Source: Streptomyces sp. NBC_01335
GTDB lineage: Bacteria; Actinomycetota; Actinomycetes; Streptomycetales; Streptomycetaceae
Length of the DNA stretch: 64,000 nt
Assembly (NCBI RefSeq): GCF_035953295.1
Contig: NZ_CP108370.1
Coordinates: forward strand, 7,983,001-8,047,000
Reading direction: 5' to 3'
Shown here one piece after another: positions 7,528 to 15,885 of this stretch. The notes under the pieces were generated by a model. That model saw only the letters and a list, made by a program, of their open reading frames with translations. It was not told the origin of the DNA and ran no database searches. The stretch's first letter is position 1. Each line of letters opens with the position of its first letter. The position numbers were made by a program, and so were the translations under genes.

Positions 7528-8487
7528 ATGCGCATCGAACAGCTGGAGTGCATCGCGGCGGTGACGAGAACCGGATCGCTGCGCCGCGCCGCCGGTGAAC
7601 TCCACCTCTCCCAGCCCGCGTTGAGCGAGACGGTACGCAACCTGGAGCGCGAGCTCGGTGTCGATCTGCTGGACCGCCGCCGCTCCGGAGCCCGGATCAG
7701 CGAACAGGGCCGGGAACTCCTCCCGCACATCGTCGACGTACTGGAGTCGGTGGACCGGCTGCGCCGGGCCGCCCACGACCAGCACCACAGCAGCCGGACC
7801 GTGCGGGTCGGCACGGTGAACGCGGCGACGGTGCCCCTGCTGATGCCCGCGATGCGCGACTTCCGGTCCACCCATCCGGCCACCCAGGTCGAAGTGATCG
7901 GCACCCAGCAGGAGGACATCCACCGAGGGCTGCGCGAAGGGGCGTTCGACCTCGGTCTCGTCAACTACCTGCTGGGGGACGACACTCCGCCGGACATGGA
8001 GACCACCGAACTGCTGCGCGGCCGGCCCGTGGTCTGCATGCGGCCGGACAGTCCGCTCGCCGACCGGCAGGTGGTGACCCCCGAGGACCTGCTCACCGAA
8101 CCGCTGATCGGTATGCGCCCCGGCTATGTCATGCACCGCTACACGCACCGGCTGCTGGGGGAGGGGCGCGGGCCGTCGTTCAGCTACACGACGGACGGCG
8201 CCGAGCTCGGCAAACTGATGGTCGCCGAGGGCCTCGGCGTCACCGTCCTGCCCGACTTCAGCGTCTTGGGCGACCCGTTGGAGCGAGCCGGAGTCCTGGT
8301 CTCCCGCCCGCTGTCGGACGACACCACGAGGGTCCTGGTCGTCGTCCAGCGGCCCCGCAGCGGCTCCTTCCCCCGCGCGGCCCGCGAGTTGCGGTCCACC
8401 CTCGTCGTACGCGCCGCGCAGCAGGCGCGGCTGCGGGCGGGCGGCGAGGAGAGCGGCCACCCGGTGGTGGAGCGCGACAGCCACTGA
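7528..8487 (+). CDS. LysR-family regulator, probable controller of sulfonate use
   Basis: A 319-residue LysR-type transcription factor. Residues 1-60 form the winged helix-turn-helix (MRIEQLECIAAVTRTGSLRR, then LHLSQPALSETVRNLERELG), and residues from about 90 form the periplasmic-binding-like sensor domain (VRVGTVNAATVPLLMPAMRD, and LGVTVLPDFSVLGDPLE). The ATG at 7528 has GGAGG at 7516-7520. It is divergent from the sulfonate operon, the usual arrangement for a LysR protein and its target, so it most likely activates that operon in response to a sulfur metabolite. That link is an inference from position. It converges with the next gene with only 25 bases between. Confidence 0.9.
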   Translation: MRIEQLECIAAVTRTGSLRRAAGELHLSQPALSETVRNLERELGVDLLDRRRSGARISEQGRELLPHIVDVLESVDRLRRAAHDQHHSSRTVRVGTVNAATVPLLMPAMRDFRSTHPATQVEVIGTQQEDIHRGLREGAFDLGLVNYLLGDDTPPDMETTELLRGRPVVCMRPDSPLADRQVVTPEDLLTEPLIGMRPGYVMHRYTHRLLGEGRGPSFSYTTDGAELGKLMVAEGLGVTVLPDFSVLGDPLERAGVLVSRPLSDDTTRVLVVVQRPRSGSFPRAARELRSTLVVRAAQQARLRAGGEESGHPVVERDSH

Positions 8488-8512
8488 CGGCCGGAACGCG
8501 GCATGGGCCGCC

Positions 8513-9637
8513 TCAGGCACGCAGAGGCCGTAGCACGCCCCCGGAGGTGGATGCCGACGCCGGCATCGGCATCACGCGCGGGATCCACGGTCCGCCGACG
8601 GCCCGGCAGCGGGCCCATCCTCCCGCCTCCAACGCCGCCGCCGGGTATGGGACTTCCACCGGATGGGCGGCGGGCTCGCCGAGGCCGTGGGCGGCGGTGA
8701 AGCCGTCGTCGTACACGGTGTCGAGGTACCGTTCGGGTCCGTCGGGGAAGACGGTGGCGACGACCGCGTCAGGGTGGGTACGGGCCGCCCAGGCGGACAC
8801 CAGGGCGACGGCTCCGGTGCTCCATCCGCCGCTGACGAAGTTCCCGGAGGCGAGTCGGCGGCAGGCGTGCACGGCTTCGGCCGGACCGATCCAGTGGATC
8901 TCGTCGAACGCCTCGTAGGCGACGTTGCGCGGACGAATGCTGCTGCCCAGGCCCCGCATCAGGCGCGGGCGGGCCGGTGGGCCGAAGATCGTCGACCCCG
9001 CCGCGTCCACCCCGACGAGCCGCAGGCCCGGCCGGCGCAGGCGGAGCGGGCCGGCGATGCCGGCGCTGTGTCCGCCCGTGCCGACACTGCACACGAGGAT
9101 GTCGATCCGGTCGAGCCGGGCCGCGAGTTCGGCCGCGAGCGAGGCGTAACCGGCCACGTTGTCGGGGTTGCCGTACTGATCGGGCCAGTACGCCCCCGGC
9201 GTCCGCGCCAGCACTTCGCGGAGCCGCAGGAGCCGGGCCGTCTGCCAGCCGCCCTGGCGTGCGGGACGGTGCACGAACTCCAGCCGGGCTCCGTAGGCGC
9301 GCAGCAACTGCCGCATGGAGGGTTCGAGTTCGGCGTCCACCACCAGGGTCACCGGATGCCCCAGGGCCTGTCCGGCGAAGGCCAAGCCGATTCCGAGCGT
9401 GCCGGAGGTCGACTCCACCACCGGCGCCCCGGGCGGCAGTTCGCCGCGCGCCCTGGCGCCCAGCAGCATCGAGACCGCGGGGCGCGCCTTCATGCCCCCG
9501 GCGCCGAGCCCTTCGAGCTTCGCCCAGAACCCCGGGTGCGGCCCGGCGAGATCGGTGGTGACGCGGGCCAGCGGGGTCTGCCCCACGAGGTCGAGCAGTG
9601 CGCGGTTCTCCACCGGAGCGCGGACGGCCGTGGTCAC
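8513..9637 (-). CDS. PLP-dependent cysteine-synthase-family enzyme
   Basis: A 374-residue fold-type II PLP enzyme related to cysteine synthases and SbnA-like enzymes. The PLP lysine is in GAGGMKARPAVSML, the substrate loop is ESTSGTLGIGLA, and the phosphate loop is SVGTGGHSAG. The N-terminus (ALLDLVGQTPLARV) is classical. The GTG start at 9637 overlaps the stop of the DUF364 gene (GTGA) and has GGAGG seven bases upstream. It is paired with a heavy-metal-chelation-type protein and sits behind a Zur-like operator. That argues for making an amino-acid building block of a metal-handling compound rather than bulk cysteine. SbnA makes such a block for staphyloferrin B, but the product here is unknown. 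Confidence 0.8.
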   Translation of the reverse strand: MTTAVRAPVENRALLDLVGQTPLARVTTDLAGPHPGFWAKLEGLGAGGMKARPAVSMLLGARARGELPPGAPVVESTSGTLGIGLAFAGQALGHPVTLVVDAELEPSMRQLLRAYGARLEFVHRPARQGGWQTARLLRLREVLARTPGAYWPDQYGNPDNVAGYASLAAELAARLDRIDILVCSVGTGGHSAGIAGPLRLRRPGLRLVGVDAAGSTIFGPPARPRLMRGLGSSIRPRNVAYEAFDEIHWIGPAEAVHACRRLASGNFVSGGWSTGAVALVSAWAARTHPDAVVATVFPDGPERYLDTVYDDGFTAAHGLGEPAAHPVEVPYPAAALEAGGWARCRAVGGPWIPRVMPMPASASTSGGVLRPLRA

Positions 9638-10509
9638 GGAGTGCCTCCGGCGTGCCCACCGTAGAGGTGCAGGGAGCCCGGACCGCCGTCGAGCCAGAAG
9701 AACGGGTACGGCTCGGCGCACACCGCCGTGACGCCCGCCCCGAGGAGCCTGGGCAACACCGCGCTGCCGGTCTGGGCGAACATCACCAGCGGCATTCCCC
9801 GCCGCGCCGCCTGGATGCGCAGCTCCTCGAACGTACCGTTGCCCAGGGTCATTCCGGACGCGAGTACGGCGTCGCAGCGGTCCAGGGCCTCGACCGCGTC
9901 CGTCGTCACGGGCTCGCCCCACTCCGTCGTGCCGCCCTTGAAGTCGCACGGAACATAGGACAGTCCACGTGTACGCAGCTCCTCCAGAAGCGAGTTGACG
10001 ACCCCCACCACCAACACCGTGCTCGTCGGCGGAAGTCGCAGCAACCCCACGGCGGCCCGGGCCCGCGCCCGCGACCTGAGCAGCGAACTCCCGCCGGGCA
10101 GTGGGCAGGTCACCGCTCCGGACGCGGTTCCGTGCGGACGGACGTGCATCAGGTACGCGTCCAGGGCGGCCACCCGGACCGGCAGCAGCCGGTGCCCGAG
10201 CAAGCGTCCGGCGTCGGCCCCGGCGCACTCCGCCACGACGTCGCCGGGCAGCGAACCCGGCTCCACCGCGCACGAGCCCACCGCCCCGGCCAGCCGCAGG
10301 CTCAGCACCTCGTTGCGGTAGCCGGTGTGCCGTCCGTCGTGGCGCACGGCCTGATGGGTGGTGAACGCCGAGGAGATCCGGAGGGTCTCCGGGGGAGGGC
10401 CGAACGCCCCGGCGGCGACCCGCCCGGCGAGTTCGGGGTACGAGCCCGCGTCGGCCGCAGGGGTGTTCGCGTGCGGCCGCGCCCCTCTCGCGTGCATCAG
10501 GGGGGCCAT
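9634..10509 (-). CDS. DUF364 (putative heavy-metal chelation) domain protein
   Basis: A 291-residue protein. The second half has the DUF364 signature: VLVVGVVNSLLEELRTRGLS, then AVLASGMTLGNGTFEELRIQ (the T/S-G-x-T-x-x-N-G-T motif), then VMFAQTGSAVLPRLLGAGVT. The first half resembles the DUF4213 partner domain that often precedes it. The ATG at 10509 is chosen because AAGGAGA lies six bases upstream; a longer frame starting at 10575 has none. It is co-transcribed and translationally coupled with the cysteine-synthase-like gene. The family is only annotated as putative metal chelation; the Zur-like promoter site supports a role in zinc starvation. Confidence 0.7.
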   Translation of the reverse strand: MAPLMHARGARPHANTPAADAGSYPELAGRVAAGAFGPPPETLRISSAFTTHQAVRHDGRHTGYRNEVLSLRLAGAVGSCAVEPGSLPGDVVAECAGADAGRLLGHRLLPVRVAALDAYLMHVRPHGTASGAVTCPLPGGSSLLRSRARARAAVGLLRLPPTSTVLVVGVVNSLLEELRTRGLSYVPCDFKGGTTEWGEPVTTDAVEALDRCDAVLASGMTLGNGTFEELRIQAARRGMPLVMFAQTGSAVLPRLLGAGVTAVCAEPYPFFWLDGGPGSLHLYGGHAGGTP

Positions 10510-10586
10510 GGTGTCTCCTTCGCGGTGCGGGGCGTCCGGGCGCGACGGCAGAACCCCGCGCTCGGAGGCGGGCACCCGGAGGGATC

Positions 10587-10615
10587 ACGTTATCGACAAT
10601 CATTTTCATTGTCAC
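10587..10615 (-). promoter_or_regulatory. Promoter of the DUF364/cysteine-synthase operon
   Basis: On the minus strand the -35 box GTGACA (10610-10615) and the -10 box TAACGT (10587-10592) are separated by exactly 17 bases. They match TTGACA in 5 of 6 positions and the TAnnnT pattern. Transcription would begin about 70 bases before the ATG. Confidence 0.6.
10595..10613. promoter_or_regulatory. Putative Zur operator
   Basis: The palindrome GACAATCATTTTCATTGTC has arms GACAAT/ATTGTC around a T/A-rich centre. Read on the minus strand it contains TGAAAATGATTGTC, close to the actinobacterial Zur box TGAAAATGATTTTCA. It fills the spacer of the promoter above, an ideal place for repression by zinc-loaded Zur. 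Confidence 0.65.
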
Positions 10616-10788
10616 TCGTGCTGCCGGTGGGAGCCGTTGCCGTGTCGGGCCGCACCGGACGGGCCGACACGGCAACGGGGGCCCTGTGGGCTTCGTCGAG
10701 CCGTCAGCTAGTCCTTTCCGGCCTCACGTCGACGGCTACGAGGCGGAGGAAGGCTTCTGCTTCACTTGGGAACGGCCACCGACCCCGG

Positions 10789-11085
10789 GTGCAGGCGGTC
10801 TTCCAGGTGGCGCCCAGCGATGGGAGGTCCGTCACCGCGGAGAGCCTGCGGTCCGTGCGCGTGCCGGTGCGGATCCGGTGGGGCGGAGCCGACACCATCG
10901 TTCCCTTTGACGACACCAGGCCGTATCTCGAACACATTCCCACCGCGAGTGGGTGCTCGGTCGGTCCCGAGGCCCGCCACCAGGGCTTCATCGAGCCGGA
11001 GCCGGCAGATCCGAATGCCCGGGCCCAAGTGGGCCAGGAAACGGCCGACTTCTTCCTGCGGTACCTCCGCCGACTCCGGATCCGC
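10789..11085 (+). pseudogene. Remnant of an alpha/beta hydrolase (C-terminal part)
   Basis: The frame from the GTG at 10789 contains RVPVRIRWGGADTIVPFDD, DTRPYLEHIPTASG, PEARHQGFIEPEPADPNARA and QETADFFLRYL. This is the Asp-and-His end of an alpha/beta hydrolase (dienelactone-hydrolase-like). The expected N-terminal half with the nucleophile elbow is absent upstream, and the frame runs on past the domain without a stop. It is therefore read as a truncated, probably dead gene. Confidence 0.45.
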
Positions 11086-11202
11086 CGGCTCATGAGCTCA
11101 CCCGCCAGCTGGAGCACCCAGTCACGATCACCCGTGAGCCGAAGCGCGACAGCTGTCACCCAAGCAGTTCCATCGGCACCGAGACCGATGGCGTCGGACC
11201 CG

Positions 11203-11574
11203 TCACCGCCTGATACGTGTGTGCAGGGCAAGTGCGCCGACAAGGGCGAGTACGCCCGATCCGACCAGTGCGAGCGTGCCTCGCGAGCTGATCACGCGGT
11301 AGGACCCGGCGGCCAGTACAGAGCACCGTCCCTGGATGGACAGCGCACTTGCGGTGCTCTGAATGGACCCCAGCGAAACGAGGGACATCGCAGAGCCGAT
11401 CGAGCCGACGGACAGGGAAGAGCCGATGGACCCGACGGACAGAGCGCTGCCAACCGAACCGATGGACAGCACGGACCCGACGGAGCCGATGGACAGGAAC
11501 GAGTCCTTCGACCACAGAGAGAGCGAGGAACCCCCGACGGTGCGGGAGGGAATATGCGCCATGAGGGTCATCAT
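11203..11574 (-). CDS. SIGS-repeat small membrane protein
   Basis: A 123-residue protein of unknown function. Residues about 26-75 consist of near-identical repeats of the type L-S-I/V-G-S-I/V-G-S (e.g. VLSIGSVGSALSVGSIGS). The C-terminus is a hydrophobic segment (LALVGSGVLALVGALAL) followed by basic residues (HTRIRR), which suggests a single membrane span. Codon third positions are G/C-rich, as expected for a real gene. The start is uncertain: two adjacent ATGs at 11574/11571 and another further in, none with a good ribosome-binding site. The regular small-residue repeat suggests a beta-helix or stacked-turn structure exposed at the membrane. An antisense Asp/Pro-rich frame over the repeats is a by-product. 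Confidence 0.6.
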   Translation of the reverse strand: MMTLMAHIPSRTVGGSSLSLWSKDSFLSIGSVGSVLSIGSVGSALSVGSIGSSLSVGSIGSAMSLVSLGSIQSTASALSIQGRCSVLAAGSYRVISSRGTLALVGSGVLALVGALALHTRIRR

Positions 11575-11950
11575 GCCGCGAGAAGGACCGGCGTACCCAG
11601 TGAAACAACCTCGTCAGTCTCCCCTGTGACAGGCAGAGTGCTGATCCGATGGCAACACGCCTGCTTCGCCGCCGTGGAACCGCAGGTCAACATCGTCCTC
11701 GGTGGGACTTGTCGAGCTTCGTCGCACGCCTGGCCGACGACGACCTCGGTGTACGCGTCCTGCTGGCCCAGAACCATGGTGGACCGTCCGGTGGAGGAGA
11801 GCGGCCGAGGGGTGCGGCCGGTGGCGCCGTAGAACTTCTGCGGGCGTCTGCGAAACGGCCCGGAGGGGCAGCGTGTGGTGCCCGCTGCCCCTCCGTCGTG
11901 CCGTGCAAGCGCCGTGCTCAGGCCGTGCTCCGGCGTTCGCCGGCCGCGCC
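11575..11950. other. Intergenic stretch, nothing recognised
   Basis: A 376-base gap between the SIGS gene and the pectate lyase gene. Open frames on both strands lack start sites or recognisable products. It should carry the promoter of the SIGS gene; no clear -10/-35 pair was found. Confidence 0.5.
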
Positions 11951-13261
11951 TCAGTCCACGTAGGTGATGTCGGACGAGCTGTAGATGCAGTACGTGCCAT
12001 CGGCGCCCGAACCGGTCTCGGACGGCTCTCCGCTCGTCGTTCCCTTGTACTTCTTGCAGATGTCGATGTCGCGGTCCGCGTCGTCGTAGATCGTGACGCC
12101 CGAGATCTTGGCGGTGTCGCCGTAGTTGGTGTTGATGCCCACCACGGACGTGCCAGGTGCGGTGATCCAGACGTTCGAGATCTCGACGTGGCGGCCGTAC
12201 TGCGTCGAGCAGTTGCCGCAGGAGCGGTACAGCTTGCCGAAGTCGTCGACCTGGAAGTTCTTGATGACGACCGTGCCGGCGCCGTTGTGCTGGAAGACCT
12301 TGTCGTCCGCCAGCCGCGCACCGCCGCCGTCGACCGTGGCGACCTGCGAGGAGGAGCTGCCGCGGAAGGTCGCCGCGTCCTCGCCCACGTCCTCCCACCA
12401 GACGTTCTTGAGCGTGCAGGCACCGGCGCAGTGGACGCCGTCAGCGGCGGGGGAGCCGAGGATGACGTTCTGCAGGGTGGCACCGGCGGCCAGTTCGAAC
12501 ATCGCCGGCTGGTCCTCGTCCTGGCCGTCGCTGCCCAGGTCGCCGGTTCCGTAGAAGCGCTTCAGGCCGCCGTCGTAGGTGCCGGACACCTGGATGCTGG
12601 CCGAGACGGCCTGGCTTCCGTTGGCGGTCGGCCAGGCGGGCTTCGACCCCGAGCTGGGCGGCGTGGTCGTGGGCGGGGTCGTGGTGGGCGGGTCGGTCGG
12701 GGTGGTCGTCCCGGCCGCGGTGAAGGTCCAGCGCTTGCTGGTCACCGAGTCGCAGGAGTTCTGCTGGATCAGGGTGCCCGCGGCGGTGGCGGAGTCCTTG
12801 GTGTTGAGGCACTTGCCGCCGTTGCTGTTGATGACCTGGTAGATGTTCCCGCTCACCTGGGTGAGGGTCCACACCTGGGTCGCCGCGCCGCTGCACGTCT
12901 GCTGCTCGACGGCCTTGCCGGCGCTGGTGGAAGCGTCCTTCACACCGGCGCACTTGCCGCTGTTCGAGGCGATCAGGGTGTAACCGCTGCCGGAAGCCGT
13001 GAGCTTCCAGGTCTGCGCCGCGCTGCCCGCGCAGGTGTTCTGGGTGAGCTGGGTGCCGGCCGAGGTGCTGGCGCCCGGGACTTCCAGACACAGTCCGCTG
13101 CCGGCGTTCTTCAGGGTGTACGAACCGGCTGCGGGTGCGGCCGAGGCCGAGCCGGTGGCGAAGAGGGCGGTGAGCGTCGCCGCTATCAGTGCGGCGACCG
13201 CGAGGAACGAGGCGGCTGCCCTGCCGCCCCGCCTTCTGGCATGCTGATTCTCCGTGCGCAT
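11951..13261 (-). CDS. Secreted pectate lyase (PL3-like) with ricin-type lectin domain
   Basis: A 436-residue secreted protein. Residues 1-41 are a Sec/Tat-like signal peptide (twin Arg-rich n-region, hydrophobic AALIAATLTALFATGSASA, cleavage near ASAAP). Residues about 42-186 form a ricin-type beta-trefoil with three repeats ending in QTWKL, QVWTL and KRWTF. A Thr/Pro linker (TTTPTDPPTTTPPTTTPP) follows. The C-terminal 220 residues are a PL3-type parallel beta-helix (AADGVHCAGACTLKNVWWED, VGEDAATFRG, GINTNYGDTAKI). It would cleave polygalacturonate by beta-elimination outside the cell, with the lectin domain holding plant polysaccharide. Lectin-first order is worth noting. The gene stands alone. 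Confidence 0.9.
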   Translation of the reverse strand: MRTENQHARRRGGRAAASFLAVAALIAATLTALFATGSASAAPAAGSYTLKNAGSGLCLEVPGASTSAGTQLTQNTCAGSAAQTWKLTASGSGYTLIASNSGKCAGVKDASTSAGKAVEQQTCSGAATQVWTLTQVSGNIYQVINSNGGKCLNTKDSATAAGTLIQQNSCDSVTSKRWTFTAAGTTTPTDPPTTTPPTTTPPSSGSKPAWPTANGSQAVSASIQVSGTYDGGLKRFYGTGDLGSDGQDEDQPAMFELAAGATLQNVILGSPAADGVHCAGACTLKNVWWEDVGEDAATFRGSSSSQVATVDGGGARLADDKVFQHNGAGTVVIKNFQVDDFGKLYRSCGNCSTQYGRHVEISNVWITAPGTSVVGINTNYGDTAKISGVTIYDDADRDIDICKKYKGTTSGEPSETGSGADGTYCIYSSSDITYVD

Positions 13262-13563
13262 TCGAGGGTCCTTTCACCGCCTGCGGCGTCCTCCGCAGGC
13301 ACCAGGAAGTGTTGGTGCGGTGGTAAAGGCAAGCGCTCGGCCGGGAAAGCGAGAAGAACGGTGTTCGTTCTTCTGAACCGAGTTCTTGTATGCGAACGCC
13401 GGTGACGGTACGTCAACCGGAATCGGCGGTCAATGGGTTGCGCGCGAACCGATACGAAGGGGCCCCCGGGCTGTCGGCCCGGCCCGGCGGACGAGCCGGA
13501 ACCGGACCCGACGGCCCCCTGGACGGACGGACCTCAGGACTCCTCGACCGGCCGACGGCCTCG
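13262..13563. other. Promoter region upstream of the pectate lyase gene
   Basis: A 302-base gap between two minus-strand genes. It contains CAAGCGCT at 13330-13337, a half-conserved form of the AAGCGCTT-centred operators seen elsewhere in the window. No coding frame stands out. Confidence 0.35.
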
Positions 13564-14802
13564 TCAACCGGCCTCGGGACTCCTCGGCCGCCGCCGTCGC
13601 GGTCCGTTGCTGCTCAGCCTCCGGATCAGCCGGCGCAGCCGGGGGTGGCGCTCGTGCAGCTCGGCCGACCGGCGGTCGAGTTCCTCGCCCAGCCGCTCCG
13701 TACGCTTGTCGATGTCGAGCTCGTCGAGGACCCGGTCCACCTCGGCCAGCAGGGCGCCGTGCAACTGCCACTGCCGGGGGTGCTCCTGCACGTCCTCCAG
13801 CAGCAGATCGGCGATCCGGTCGCGCGTCTGGCGGCCCCGCGCCAGCGCCTCGGCGAGGCGGTCCTCGGCCTCCTCGCCGCTCGTCGCCAGTGGCGAGGTG
13901 ATCAGCCGGGCGAACGCCTCGATGGCCTCGGCCATCCGGTCGAAGAGTTCGGTCAGCCCCTCGCCCACGTCGTCCGGGAACATCTTCTCCTCGGTGCGCT
14001 GCTTGGCCAGATCCGTCAGGGTGCGGGTGAGCACGCGCAGCACGACCGCGCAGATCTCCAGGGTGTCCAGACCGGTACGGAGCACGACCCGGTTCAGCAG
14101 CCCCTGGCGCACCCGTGGGTTGAGCATGAGGCTCTCCTCGGCCTGCCTCAGCGAGGCGTCCACCTCCACGATGTCGTGGTCGAGGCGGCGAGCCTCGTGC
14201 AGCCGGGCGGCGGCCTCCGGTACGGGGATGTGGCCACCGATCTCCTGCCCCATGGCGCGCAGCATCGAGCCCATCCGGGTGGCCAGCCCCTCGATGGAGG
14301 CGCCCGCCGTCTGCACCCACACCGGTGGCGCGAAAAGGAGGTTGAAGAGCAGCCCGACCCCGGCGCCGATCAGCGTCTCCATGATCCGGTCCCAGGCGGT
14401 GTCGGCGACCTGGGAGACACCCAGGACGAGCATCGCGCTGATCGCCACCTCGGGCACGAACTCGTTGACCCGCACGACCCGGCCGATCATCAGGGCGGTG
14501 AAGATCGTCAGCCCGAGGCTCCACCAGTTCAGGCCCACCAGCGCGCTGAAACCGATCGCGATGAGGACACCGACGATCACCGAGTTCACTCTGCGGATGC
14601 CGGTGGTCAGGGTCGCGTAGAGGGTGACCTGCACGACCAGAAGCGCCGTCAGCGGAGCGGTCAGCGGCGCCGGCTGAGGCAGCGTCGCCTGGGCCACGGA
14701 GAACGCGATGACGGCCGCGGCCGTGGAGCGCAGGGTCTGCACGACCACCGGTTCGGTGGTGCGCCGGACGAGTTCGAGTACGGGTGCGGAAACTCCAGAC
14801 AT
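13564..14802 (-). CDS. FUSC-family membrane protein (aromatic acid exporter-like)
   Basis: A 412-residue membrane protein. The N-terminal 170 residues carry about six hydrophobic segments (AAAVIAFSVAQATLPQP, LTALLVVQVTLYATLTTG, VIVGVLIAIGFSALVGL, LIGAGVGLLFNLLFAPP), the arrangement of the FUSC/ArAE_1 half-module found in aromatic acid and fusaric acid exporters. The C-terminal 240 residues are charged, helical and cytoplasmic, ending in an Arg-rich tail. The chosen start (ATG at 14802, MSGVSAPVLELVRR) is the first that gives a normal N-terminus; the frame continues upstream to 14892. The substrate is unknown and no partner protein is adjacent. Confidence 0.75.
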   Translation of the reverse strand: MSGVSAPVLELVRRTTEPVVVQTLRSTAAAVIAFSVAQATLPQPAPLTAPLTALLVVQVTLYATLTTGIRRVNSVIVGVLIAIGFSALVGLNWWSLGLTIFTALMIGRVVRVNEFVPEVAISAMLVLGVSQVADTAWDRIMETLIGAGVGLLFNLLFAPPVWVQTAGASIEGLATRMGSMLRAMGQEIGGHIPVPEAAARLHEARRLDHDIVEVDASLRQAEESLMLNPRVRQGLLNRVVLRTGLDTLEICAVVLRVLTRTLTDLAKQRTEEKMFPDDVGEGLTELFDRMAEAIEAFARLITSPLATSGEEAEDRLAEALARGRQTRDRIADLLLEDVQEHPRQWQLHGALLAEVDRVLDELDIDKRTERLGEELDRRSAELHERHPRLRRLIRRLSSNGPRRRRPRSPEAG

Positions 14803-14955
14803 TCCTACAAACTGCCCCGAAGATCGCGTTCGCAGCACCCCCGGTTCCAGGTGCCTCCGTACGGACGCAGCACGGCCCGCGCCGGTCGCCACCGGACACG
14901 GGCCGTCCGGTGCCCGGTGGCGACCGGCGCGCCTTCGGGCGCTGCCTGCCGGCGC

Positions 14956-15885
14956 CTACCAGGCCATCCCGTCCAGAGCGGCCCCGATCCGGTCCCGCCC
15001 CCAGGCGCCGTCCGCGATCAGCACCCGGTAGCGCCGTTCCAGGGTCCGGCCGGGATCGAGCACCAGCTCCTCGTGGAACGCGAACGACGGGGCCATGCCC
15101 GCGTAGGAGTCGTTGCGTACGAACCAGTGCGCCGGATGCGTTCCGCGCGCGCCGGTGTGGTCGTTCTCGGGCGCGTGGGCCATGACGACCGTGGCGTACC
15201 CGTCGAAACCGTCGTGCTCCCCGGTGTACGCGAGCCAGTCGGACTGCTGCCCCTTCAGGTCCGGGCCCTCGCCGTCGGCGGAGAACACCCGGCCGCCCCG
15301 GAAGGCGCGGGGGCCCCGCCAGAACAGCCCGGTGTACCCGGCGCCCGTCCGCCCGTGCGTGGCCGGGCTGCCGAACCGCAGCGGTTCCGCCCGCCGGTTG
15401 GTCACCGCGCTGGACCACGTCAGGGCCCAGCTCCCGCCCGCCGGGTCGATGTCGTGCACCTCCACCCGCCGTACCTCGTCGGCCCAGTGCTCGCCCGAGT
15501 ACGGATGCCAGGTCAGCCGCTCCGCGAGGGTGACCCCGTCCTCCCGCGCCGAGACCTCGTCGAACCCTGCGTGCGCCATCGAACCGACCCGTTCCGGCAG
15601 CGGCTGGTAACCCTCGCCGGGCACGTAGGAGTTGCCGCCCCAGAGGTTCTGCCCCGACAGGTGCGAGGCGGTCATCGACAGGCCCTTGTGCCAGCGGTGG
15701 TCGTTCGGGCGGTAGTCGGTGACGGTCCGGCCCGCGAGGGTGCGCAGCGGGTGGACGTAGGGCTTCGGCGCCTCCCAGGCGGCCTCGGCCCGGTAGACGT
15801 ACCGCAGGAGCTCCACCCCGGTGGAGGCGACGGAGACACGGACGTCCTCGCCGTGCCGGTGGACGAGGACGGGCTTCGCGGTCAT
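14956..15885 (-). CDS. PmoA-family protein (DUF6807)
   Basis: A 309-residue protein of the family annotated as PmoA or methane-oxygenase-like, common in streptomycete sugar-use loci and not a methane monooxygenase in practice. Recognisable stretches are YVHPLRTLAGRTVTDYRPND, HRWHKGLSMTASHLSGQNLW, GGNSYVPGEGY and the C-terminal HPAHWFVRNDSYAGMAPSFA. The HRWHKG motif and conserved acidic residues hint at a catalytic or sugar-binding pocket. The ATG at 15885 has GGAGA seven bases upstream. A LacI-type palindrome lies about 165 bases upstream, so control by a sugar-responsive LacI protein is likely. Its usual oxidoreductase partner gene is not present. Confidence 0.75.
   Translation of the reverse strand: MTAKPVLVHRHGEDVRVSVASTGVELLRYVYRAEAAWEAPKPYVHPLRTLAGRTVTDYRPNDHRWHKGLSMTASHLSGQNLWGGNSYVPGEGYQPLPERVGSMAHAGFDEVSAREDGVTLAERLTWHPYSGEHWADEVRRVEVHDIDPAGGSWALTWSSAVTNRRAEPLRFGSPATHGRTGAGYTGLFWRGPRAFRGGRVFSADGEGPDLKGQQSDWLAYTGEHDGFDGYATVVMAHAPENDHTGARGTHPAHWFVRNDSYAGMAPSFAFHEELVLDPGRTLERRYRVLIADGAWGRDRIGAALDGMAW

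Noticed and set aside
11363..11629. Plus-strand ORF with Asp/Pro/Glu repeats (EPMDPTD type)
   Set aside because: It is the antisense image of the SIGS repeats; the minus-strand frame has membrane-protein character and better codon bias.
14956..15885. Methane monooxygenase subunit
   Set aside because: The PmoA name is a family label; the protein has no membrane spans or copper-site context.
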